The notes below the pieces were generated by a model that saw only the letters and a program-made list of their open reading frames with translations, made no database searches and had not been told where the DNA came from. Below, piece after piece: positions 1 to 5,347 of a DNA stretch of 8,614 bases; position 1 is the first letter of the stretch; each line of letters begins with the position of its first letter. Made by a program: the position numbers and the translations under genes. The DNA is taken from assembly GCA_021833085.1 (NCBI GenBank), contig JAKBGL010000044.1, forward strand, positions 1-8,614, in the 5' to 3' direction. Source of the DNA: Actinomycetes bacterium. Lineage in GTDB: Bacteria > Actinomycetota > Acidimicrobiia > Acidimicrobiales > Acidimicrobiaceae.

Positions 1-1
1 A

Positions 2-94
2 CTAAATTCGCTAGATTGGTGGCAAGACCCAAACGATACGTACCGGTTCATGCGTAACAGAACATTAAGGCTAACGATTGGTAAAAGATCATAA
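2..94 (+). CDS. Possible 3' end of an upstream gene (partial, unidentified)
   Basis: Frame 2 is open from the left edge to a TAA at 92-94 and encodes about 30 residues rich in aromatic and charged residues (it includes DWWQDP and RFMRN). If real, it is the C-terminus of a gene that begins outside the window and overlaps the start of tadA by 17 bases. I do not recognise the family. Frame 1 is also open from the edge, to a TAA at 55-57, and could be the real one instead. So little sequence cannot decide between them, and this may be non-coding leader of tadA. Confidence 0.25.
   Translation, partial: LNSLDWWQDPNDTYRFMRNRTLRLTIGKRS
67..70 (+). promoter_or_regulatory. Ribosome binding site of tadA
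   Basis: AAGG lies 7 bases before the TTG at 78. The next in-frame candidate, ATG at 102, has no purine-rich stretch at a suitable distance. The site therefore supports the TTG start, as does the conserved HxYF/HxYW segment that only the longer protein retains. Confidence 0.55.
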
Positions 95-536
95 ATACTT
101 CATGGAGATAGCCCTCTTAGAAGCTGACTTGGCGTTGGAACACGGCGACGTTCCAATAGGAGCATTGTGTGTATACGACGATCAGATAGTCGCCCAACGC
201 CATAACGAGAAAGAGCTAAGGCAAGATGCTACAGCCCATGCAGAGATTCTTGCTCTTCGTGACGCGTCTGCAAAACTAGGCAAGTTATACCTCGAAGACG
301 TCACTCTTTACAGCACACTTGAACCATGTCCCATGTGTGCGGGCTCGCTCATTCTAACGAGATGCACGCGCGTAGCTTTTGGTGCTTTCGACCCAAAAGC
401 CGGCGCCACATCCTCTCTATATAACCTATGCTGTGACCCAAGGCTAAACTTTGAAGTCGAAGTTGTCTCTGGAGTCCTAGAGCAACGTTGTGCAGAAAGG
501 CTTACTAGCTTTTTTTCACAGTTGAGAAGCTCTTAG
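78..536 (+). CDS. tadA: tRNA-specific adenosine deaminase TadA
   Basis: TadA deaminates A34 to inosine in the wobble position of tRNA-Arg(ACG), letting one tRNA read CGU, CGC and CGA. The 152-residue protein has the single zinc-dependent cytidine-deaminase-like domain. Seen in the sequence: the catalytic and zinc-binding H54-A-E56 in an AHAEI context, and the zinc ligands C84 and C87 in EPCPMCAG. The conserved FGAFDPKAGA segment at about 101-110 is typical of TadA rather than of free cytidine or guanine deaminases. The start is TTG; beginning there keeps HKYFMEIAL, which aligns with the HEYWMRHAL segment of E. coli TadA, whereas ATG at 102 would remove it. Length is normal for the family, a little shorter than E. 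coli. The tRNA-Ser gene begins 5 bases after the stop, so the two are probably on one transcript. A guanine-deaminase-like paralogue is a less likely alternative. Confidence 0.96.
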   Translation: MVKDHKYFMEIALLEADLALEHGDVPIGALCVYDDQIVAQRHNEKELRQDATAHAEILALRDASAKLGKLYLEDVTLYSTLEPCPMCAGSLILTRCTRVAFGAFDPKAGATSSLYNLCCDPRLNFEVEVVSGVLEQRCAERLTSFFSQLRSS

Positions 537-541
537 CCACT

Positions 542-631
542 GGAGGGATGCGAGAGTGGCCGAATCGGGCGGTCTCGAAAACCGCTGTATCTACCAAGAT
601 ACCGTGGGTTCAAATCCCACTCCCTCCGCCA
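542..631 (+). tRNA. tRNA-Ser, anticodon CGA (reads UCG)
   Basis: A complete class II cloverleaf can be folded by eye. The acceptor stem is GGAGGGA (542-548) with TCCCTCC (621-627), followed by discriminator G628 and an encoded CCA (629-631). The D stem is CGA (551-553) with TCG (565-567). The anticodon stem is GCGGT (569-573) with ACCGC (581-585), around the loop CTCGAAA (574-580), giving anticodon CGA at 576-578. The long variable arm, GTATC (587-591) with GATAC (598-602), is the serine identity feature. The T stem is GTGGG (604-608) with CCCAC (616-620), loop TTCAAAT. All stems are fully paired, so the gene looks functional. It starts 5 bases after the tadA stop and no separate promoter fits in that space, so it probably depends on tadA transcription. 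Confidence 0.98.
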
Positions 632-667
632 AGCTGTAACTGCCTGACTTTATGGGCAGTTACAGCT
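632..667. terminator. Perfect 13-bp hairpin between convergent units
   Basis: AGCTGTAACTGCC (632-644) is exactly complementary to 655-667, with a 10-base loop. It begins at the base after the tRNA CCA end and finishes 2 bases before the stop codon of the leftward hydrolase gene. It can therefore act as a bidirectional terminator for tadA-tRNA (rightward) and marP-MBL (leftward). The stem is strong, but neither side has a proper T tract: the right flank is ACTTATTCC and the left flank is the tRNA acceptor sequence. Termination would thus be imperfect or factor-assisted. A role in 3'-end protection or processing is also possible. Confidence 0.7.
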
Positions 668-669
668 AC

Positions 670-1620
670 TTATTCCTCGCCGCTGACAGCGTGATCGTTA
701 CGACTCTTAGACAACCATCGGTGCAGGCCTTGGGCGTTTGAATGTACTCCGCTCAATGTCTCAGCCCTCTGTCGAAGCTCACTTGGTATATCCTTTAGCA
801 TCTCATCAAACTCAATCTGGAGTGCATCATCGATAGATGTATCTTGCCTATAAGCATCTGCTGCGACCTCAGCCCAACGCGTTATAGTATCTCTTGAGAG
901 CGAGAGCGTCTCCTCCGGAGAGTCTACGATTCCATAGTGCGAAAAGGCAAGTCTCTTTGGCTGATAGCTTTTGAATTTCTCTAATGATCCAACAAAGAGT
1001 TCGAGGTCAAAGTCAGGTGGTGGTGTTGCGGGCCATAGTACTCCGACATCTGGGAGTCTCACCCCGACAGCATCTCCGCTAAAGAGTAAGCCCGATTGCT
1101 CATGGAAAAACCCAAGGTGGTGTTTAGCATGTCCCGGCGAGTCGATCGCAATGATCCTCTCGCGTCCGCTAGCACTTAACACGTCTCCGTCATAAAGCAC
1201 AACTACTCTTTCGGACTCCGTTGGTAACATCCGTCCATATAGACTATCGAGAAGGTCCCCGTAGACCATAGATGCAGACGCTATCAGACGTACAGGGTCT
1301 ACGAGGTGACGCGCACCTTTTTCATGGACATACACTTTTGCCTTGGGGAAAGCCTTCGCAACGTCACCCACACCCCCTGCGTGGTCGAGGTGGATATGAG
1401 TAACCGCAACTCCCGCCAAATCAGAAGAGGCTATATTTAGCTGCTTTAAAGCCCTCAATAATGTCGATACGGAACTTTGGCTACCAGTCTCGATAAGTAA
1501 AGGTTCCACACCTCCGATAAGGTAACCTGCCGTAACTTTGTGCCACCCACCTAGCAAAGTATCGATCTGATATACAGATGGGGCGACCTCAGACACTAAC
1601 GTTTGTCCGTCAAAATCCAT
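670..1620 (-). CDS. MBL-fold (metallo-beta-lactamase superfamily) metallohydrolase
   Basis: A 316-residue cytoplasmic metallohydrolase with no signal peptide. Metal-binding motifs are seen in order: T74-H75-I-H77-L-D79-H80 (the HxHxDH signature), H164 in SPGHAKHH, D183 in FSGDAVG, and H228 in FSHYG. This is a complete binuclear zinc or iron site. The C-terminal 80 residues or so are helical and acidic and cover the active site in many relatives. The substrate cannot be told from sequence; the superfamily includes thioesterases, glyoxalase II-like enzymes, lactonases and nucleases. There is no flavodoxin, rhodanese or RNase J/beta-CASP domain. The ATG start has no clear Shine-Dalgarno sequence. 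The gene lies 40 bases downstream of marP on the same strand, with no visible terminator between, so it is probably the second gene of that transcript. An MBL gene (Rv3677c) also lies a few genes from marP in M. tuberculosis as I recall it, but orthology here is not shown. Confidence 0.9.
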   Translation of the reverse strand: MDFDGQTLVSEVAPSVYQIDTLLGGWHKVTAGYLIGGVEPLLIETGSQSSVSTLLRALKQLNIASSDLAGVAVTHIHLDHAGGVGDVAKAFPKAKVYVHEKGARHLVDPVRLIASASMVYGDLLDSLYGRMLPTESERVVVLYDGDVLSASGRERIIAIDSPGHAKHHLGFFHEQSGLLFSGDAVGVRLPDVGVLWPATPPPDFDLELFVGSLEKFKSYQPKRLAFSHYGIVDSPEETLSLSRDTITRWAEVAADAYRQDTSIDDALQIEFDEMLKDIPSELRQRAETLSGVHSNAQGLHRWLSKSRNDHAVSGEE

Positions 1621-1660
1621 ATTTTCATACTAGACAATACGCAATGCACATTTAGGCCTC

Positions 1661-2860
1661 TTAGTCAACACAAGCTCCTGTGGATACATATCCATGAGAA
1701 GCCTCCGCTTGTTTGATCTGAGAAAGGACGCCTGGTGAAGCTAGGGCAAAGCCGACGTGAGAGTTGGTTGTGGACCGCGAAAATACCACTCCAATAACCT
1801 CTCCGTTTTGTGTATCAACGAGCGGTCCGCCCGAGTTCCCTGGCCTCACTATCGCCTCAAGTTGATAGACCAGCCTGATAGTAAGACCTTGATTGTATAT
1901 ATCCCTACCTCTTGCTTCAAACGCTGCCATAACTCCAGCTGAACCAATCGTTAAGGGTCCACCCTCAGGGTATCCTAGGACCACCGCTTCGGTTCCTCTG
2001 GAAACTTCAGAGGGGTCAATTTTAAGAGCCGGGTCATTGACCCCGGGAGCTGAAAGCACAGCTAGATCAAACTTCGGATTAAACCAGATTGCCTTTGCAG
2101 GATGGTCTCCAGTCGAGTCGATTACTACCGGATTTGCAATACCAGCAACGACATGGGCGTTCGTAACTACAAGTCCCGGTGCTATTACAAACCCAGAGCC
2201 TTCGAGTATGTTTCCACATCCAACGCCCTCGATCTTTACCGTCGAAGCCTCAATCTTAGCAGCCGTGTTTTGTACAACTTGGGAGTTGGGTAGATTAACT
2301 GGTCCGGCAAGCGCTGGAGGTAAAGACGCAAATACAGAAGGAAAGCCCGCTGAACCGATGAGTGCATCGAGTCTAGCGAAGACAGAAGGAGCCGGTGGCA
2401 TCACGTTGTCTATCAAACCAACAACCCTAGAGCTCGCCACCTCGGACGATAAACTCATAAAAGGGGAGTTAACCGCTACTGCAGCAAAAATCCAAACTCC
2501 CAACATCAAAGCAACCGCCGAGATACCTCCACCTAACACCGAGTCCACTGAGCCAAGTCTTATGTGTTTCAAAGACTTCGAGGCCGTAGCACCGAGATAC
2601 CTTCCAAGTCCCGCGACGATAGATGCCGTACCAAATACAATCACCAATGAGACAATCGTTCTAGCAAGTCCAGGTGAAAAGAGTCGACCAAAGGTAGGGG
2701 CGCCTAATGCCCCCACTATGAGGCCTACCCAAAAGCCACCATATGCTCCAAGCTGGATGGCAGCACCAGTTTTTACACCTCGTACAATTGAGTATGCAAT
2801 AAGGGCCAAAAGAATGAGGTCGACCAAATTAAACCCTAAAACCGCAGCAAAAATCCGCAC
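1661..2860 (-). CDS. marP: MarP-like membrane serine protease (CvpA-type membrane domain plus trypsin-like protease)
   Basis: A 399-residue protein with two parts. Residues about 10-130 hold four hydrophobic helices (roughly 10-27, 33-53, 66-86 and 109-130) of the CvpA/colicin V production type. Residues about 195-399 form a chymotrypsin/HtrA-fold protease on the outer face of the membrane. The triad is visible: H236 in VVTNAHVVAG, D265 in FDLAVL, S343 in RPGNSGGPL. There are only two cysteines, C215 and C397, near the two ends of the protease domain. They match the position of the activity-controlling disulfide of M. tuberculosis MarP (Rv3671c, 397 residues), and the C-terminus GACVD resembles its GACVS. 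In Mycobacterium, MarP is needed for acid resistance and cell-wall hydrolase processing; the same role here is inference. The start is GTG with only a weak ribosome site, and an in-frame TAA lies 4 bases upstream. There is no PDZ domain, unlike DegP/HtrA. Confidence 0.93.
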   Translation of the reverse strand: MRIFAAVLGFNLVDLILLALIAYSIVRGVKTGAAIQLGAYGGFWVGLIVGALGAPTFGRLFSPGLARTIVSLVIVFGTASIVAGLGRYLGATASKSLKHIRLGSVDSVLGGGISAVALMLGVWIFAAVAVNSPFMSLSSEVASSRVVGLIDNVMPPAPSVFARLDALIGSAGFPSVFASLPPALAGPVNLPNSQVVQNTAAKIEASTVKIEGVGCGNILEGSGFVIAPGLVVTNAHVVAGIANPVVIDSTGDHPAKAIWFNPKFDLAVLSAPGVNDPALKIDPSEVSRGTEAVVLGYPEGGPLTIGSAGVMAAFEARGRDIYNQGLTIRLVYQLEAIVRPGNSGGPLVDTQNGEVIGVVFSRSTTNSHVGFALASPGVLSQIKQAEASHGYVSTGACVD

Positions 2861-2894
2861 TCTTTAGCTCGCCACTACCAACTCATAGGCAACT

Positions 2895-2908
2895 ATGTTT
2901 GCAAACAT
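2895..2908. promoter_or_regulatory. Perfect 14-bp palindrome, candidate operator of marP
   Basis: ATGTTTGCAAACAT reads identically on both strands. It ends 34 bases before the marP start codon, just downstream (in marP orientation) of a TTGTCA hexamer at 2912-2917 that could serve as a -35 element. The -10 region expected after it is poor (TAGTTG). A dimeric repressor or activator site is the natural reading, but no regulator gene lies in the window and no second copy was seen. Confidence 0.45.
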
Positions 2909-2987
2909 CACTGACAAGAGTAGTTGGGATTTAATAAGTCCAGCTTGAACAGTTATGTCTCACATCTACTTCTCAAACAACTCTTAT

Positions 2988-2999
2988 GAGAAATTTCTC
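2988..2999. promoter_or_regulatory. Perfect 12-bp palindrome in the divergent region
   Basis: GAGAAATTTCTC is exactly self-complementary. It lies about midway between the divergent marP and lipoprotein genes, some 40 bases upstream of the candidate -35 of the lipoprotein gene, a position suited to an activator or a shared regulator. A 12-bp palindrome is expected a couple of times by chance in a window of this size, so support is modest. Confidence 0.25.
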
Positions 3000-3041
3000 C
3001 AGTAAACTCAGACTCGCTTTACGTCACTTAAAACTCTTGAA

Positions 3042-3069
3042 TTGCTCATTAGCCGGCCCCTAAGATAAT
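3042..3069 (+). promoter_or_regulatory. Candidate promoter of the lipoprotein gene
   Basis: TTGCTC (3042-3047) and GATAAT (3064-3069) are separated by 16 bases and could be a sigma-70-type -35 and -10 pair about 30 bases before the start codon. An alternative pairing is TTGAAT (3037-3042) with TAAGAT (3061-3066). The -10 is covered by an inverted repeat, listed separately. Confidence 0.35.
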
Positions 3070-3077
3070 CACTTAGG
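3059..3077. promoter_or_regulatory. Inverted repeat CCTAAG-N7-CTTAGG over the -10 region
   Basis: Six-base arms at 3059-3064 and 3072-3077 flank a 7-base spacer that contains most of the candidate -10. It ends 10 bases before the GGAG ribosome site. It could be an operator that blocks the promoter. If transcription starts further upstream, it could instead be a small leader hairpin. Confidence 0.35.
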
Positions 3078-3087
3078 ACGAAAGATC

Positions 3088-3091
3088 GGAG
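3088..3091 (+). promoter_or_regulatory. Ribosome binding site of the lipoprotein gene
   Basis: GGAG lies 5 bases before the TTG at 3097. It decides this start, which also places a standard lipoprotein signal peptide at the N-terminus. Confidence 0.6.
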
Positions 3092-3096
3092 AACCT

Positions 3097-3903
3097 TTGA
3101 CTCCTTCCATAAGGATACTGACGCTTCTCGCTACTGCAGGAGGGGTCCTCTTGGCAGCTTGTGGATCCAGCGCTGGTATCGGACCTACCGATGCAGCCTC
3201 TTTGCAAAGCTACGCTAATAACACCGACAACCTGACCTCTTTCCACTTCATATTGACTGAGAATGTCTCCTCACAAGGCCAGAACCTTGTTGTAAAGACT
3301 ACTGGCGTCGAACAAGCCTCCTCCTCAGGTCCTAACCTAGAGATGCAGATAACTTCGCCCGCTCTTGGAGGAACCGAAACTACAATAGTCGACAACGGCA
3401 CCGCCTATCTACATGTGCCGCCAACTCAGCAAAGTGCCGCTCCTTCAAGTTCAAAGTGGTACGAGATTGCCTTGCCGAAGTCGGGACTTTCAGGCACGAC
3501 ACCATTCTTGGGCGGGCAGAGCGCTGACCCATTACAGTTTGCGTCTCTTTTGAAAGAGACAAGCGGAAATGTAAAACAACTGGGCAAACACAGTATTTTG
3601 GGCAAAGAAACCATTGAATACTCTGGTCAAGTAAATTTGAAGAACAACCTCAACAAGCTACCTTCAAACCTTGCAACCGCTATAAAAGGTGCAGGGGGGC
3701 TTATTCCACAGACGTTAAATTTCAATGTATGGGTCGACTCAGCAGGGCGCATTCGACAGCTTCATATTCCAGTTGATACCTCAGTAGGAAATATCGATCT
3801 CACAATGGACTTTTACCATGACGGGCTTCCGGTAACCATCACACCTCCCCCCGTTGGCGATACAACTAAGGTACCCTACTCCGCTGTCTCTGGTCAGGGT
3901 TAG
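3097..3903 (+). CDS. Secreted lipoprotein, possibly LppX/LprG (LolA-like) family
   Basis: A 268-residue exported protein. Residues 1-21 form a lipoprotein signal peptide: R6 in a short n-region, a hydrophobic stretch, then the lipobox L19-A20-A21 before C22, the site of lipidation and signal peptidase II cleavage. A flexible Gly/Ser-rich linker follows. The remainder alternates short hydrophobic strands with polar segments (for example FHFILTENVSS, TTIVDNGTAYLHV, KWYEIALP, ETIEYSGQV, FNVWVDSAGRIRQLHIPV), as expected for a curved beta-sheet lipid-carrier fold of the LolA/LppX/LprG type. That family moves lipids or lipoglycans across the actinobacterial envelope. The assignment rests on overall pattern, not on a diagnostic motif. 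The start is TTG with GGAG 5 bases upstream. The gene is divergent from marP, so both envelope genes share one regulatory region. No clear terminator follows. Confidence 0.82.
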   Translation: MTPSIRILTLLATAGGVLLAACGSSAGIGPTDAASLQSYANNTDNLTSFHFILTENVSSQGQNLVVKTTGVEQASSSGPNLEMQITSPALGGTETTIVDNGTAYLHVPPTQQSAAPSSSKWYEIALPKSGLSGTTPFLGGQSADPLQFASLLKETSGNVKQLGKHSILGKETIEYSGQVNLKNNLNKLPSNLATAIKGAGGLIPQTLNFNVWVDSAGRIRQLHIPVDTSVGNIDLTMDFYHDGLPVTITPPPVGDTTKVPYSAVSGQG

Positions 3904-3972
3904 GTGCCTGTCACAAAGGATTGCAGACCAACAAATGCGGGGGCTTCTTACACCAACTATTTTTCGATGACC

Positions 3973-3999
3973 TTGTAACAACGATACATTAGGTTTAAT
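3973..3999 (+). promoter_or_regulatory. Weak candidate promoter of the yhaO-yhaN unit
   Basis: TTGTAA (3973-3978) and TTTAAT (3994-3999) match the -35 and -10 consensus reasonably, but the spacing is only 15 bases. The 142-base gap 3904-4045 holds no other better pair and no obvious terminator for the preceding gene, so read-through from the lipoprotein gene is an alternative. Confidence 0.25.
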
Positions 4000-4045
4000 T
4001 ACATGACAAACACGAGCCTCGATACGGAAACGTTGGTCTAAAACT

Positions 4046-5347
4046 GTGTCTATCAAGTTTATCCACGCATCCGACCTTCACCTTGACACTCCCTTCGAGG
4101 GACTCAAGATATTAGATCCAAAGATCTCCGACATGCTCAAAGATGCGTCACTTACAGCCTGGGATCGCCTCATAGACCTAGCCATCTCTGACGAGGTAGA
4201 CTTCGTGGTGCTTGCGGGCGATATCTATGACGGAAGATCTAGAGGAGTTCGGGCAAGAAGTCGACTGCTAAACGGTCTTAGGCAACTATCAGAACACAGC
4301 ATAAAGGTATTCATCGTTCAAGGAAACCATGACCCAGTCGACGAAGGTGGGCTCGTACCCGCGGATCAAAGATTGACGGACGTTTACGTCTTTCCCCCAA
4401 GAACTCCAGGGAAAGTCGCCTTTTCCACTAAAGATGGCGATGATGTAGAGGTTCACGGCATCTCCTACGGAACTCGATCAGAGACAGAGGATCTCTCCAA
4501 ATTTTTAGAAAGACCTTCACACGACAGTTTCTCCATCGCCTTGCTCCACGCGTCCGTTGGAGGTGACCCAAACCATGAGCCATACTCTCCCACGACAACC
4601 GCAAAACTTGAATCTTTAGGTTTTGACTACTATGCACTAGGGCACATACACACTCGCCAAGTAGTGTCAGCTGACCCATACATCGTCTATAGCGGAAACT
4701 CGCAGGGGCTTTCGCCAAAACCTTCTGAACTCGGACTAAAAGGGTGCTACGAAGTTCAGGTAGACAAAGATCAAGGACCTCGTCTCACTTTTGTCCAACT
4801 CGGGCCTGTGGTCTTCAGTCATGTCAAAGTAGATATAAGCGACTCGGACTCGTTACCGGAGATTACAGACTTGATTTCATCGGCGGCGGAGAAGTTCGTA
4901 AGCTCAGAGTATCTAGACACAGAGACAGCAGCTGTAGTCCTTCGCGTAACTCTAACCGGAAGTCTCCTCGGAACAAGAGTAGAAGAGAGTTCTCTGATCG
5001 AAGAACTGAACGATCATCTTAGCGACACCCGCAGCGAGATTCCCATCTTCGTGACCTCAATACGTTTTGAACACCTAATCAAAGACATCAGCAATCCTTT
5101 TATCGCAACCGCGGCCGTAAGTTCGCTTGCAGCGCTAAGAGCTAATGAAGCTCAGCTTGAAAATCGGCTTATTCATGAGAGTCTCGAAGAACTGATCACC
5201 ACTCCTTTCGCTCCCGTTGGAGCATATGCGAGAGAGCTACTCAACGACGCTTTGATCTTATCGGAGTTAGTCCAAGACGTACAGTCACACGTCGAGGCGC
5301 TAATTCAAGAACAGTTCCAAGATAATGGACAGGAAAAACAAACGTGA
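4046..5347 (+). CDS. yhaO: YhaO-like DNA repair exonuclease (Mre11/SbcD-type metallophosphoesterase)
   Basis: The 433-residue protein is the nuclease partner of the ATPase encoded next. Residues 1-225 or so are a calcineurin-like phosphoesterase domain with all metal-site motifs in order: D10 and H12 (SDLHLD), D59 (AGDIYDG), N94-H95 (QGNHDP), H168 (LLHAS), and H200 and H202 (GHIH). The site is complete, so two-manganese nuclease activity is expected. The rest (about 230-433) is a capping and partner-binding region. Its length and the HIHTRQV and YSGNSQG signature fit the YhaO branch better than classical SbcD. The start is GTG; the only possible ribosome site is weak, and no in-frame alternative exists before the upstream TGA at 4004. 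The stop overlaps the start of the ATPase gene by 4 bases. By analogy with Mre11-Rad50 and SbcCD it should process DNA ends or hairpins; this is inferred, as the family is little studied. Confidence 0.92.
   Translation: MSIKFIHASDLHLDTPFEGLKILDPKISDMLKDASLTAWDRLIDLAISDEVDFVVLAGDIYDGRSRGVRARSRLLNGLRQLSEHSIKVFIVQGNHDPVDEGGLVPADQRLTDVYVFPPRTPGKVAFSTKDGDDVEVHGISYGTRSETEDLSKFLERPSHDSFSIALLHASVGGDPNHEPYSPTTTAKLESLGFDYYALGHIHTRQVVSADPYIVYSGNSQGLSPKPSELGLKGCYEVQVDKDQGPRLTFVQLGPVVFSHVKVDISDSDSLPEITDLISSAAEKFVSSEYLDTETAAVVLRVTLTGSLLGTRVEESSLIEELNDHLSDTRSEIPIFVTSIRFEHLIKDISNPFIATAAVSSLAALRANEAQLENRLIHESLEELITTPFAPVGAYARELLNDALILSELVQDVQSHVEALIQEQFQDNGQEKQT

Noticed and set aside
102..104. ATG as the tadA start
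   Set aside because: It has no ribosome site and would remove the conserved N-terminal helix segment. The TTG at 78 fits better on both counts.
1893..2867. Long open frame (324 codons) on the + strand opposite marP
   Set aside because: The marP reading has domains, triad and cysteines matching a known family. The opposite frame has no recognisable motif and is rich in P, T, S and A, as expected for an antisense shadow.
3974..4003. Inverted repeat TGTAA-N20-TTACA upstream of yhaO
   Set aside because: The arms are only 5 bases, the spacer is long and extending the arms gives mismatches. It is too weak to call an operator.
4744..5022. 92-codon frame on the + strand inside yhaO
   Set aside because: It lies wholly within yhaO in another frame, is very rich in R and S and shows no family signature.
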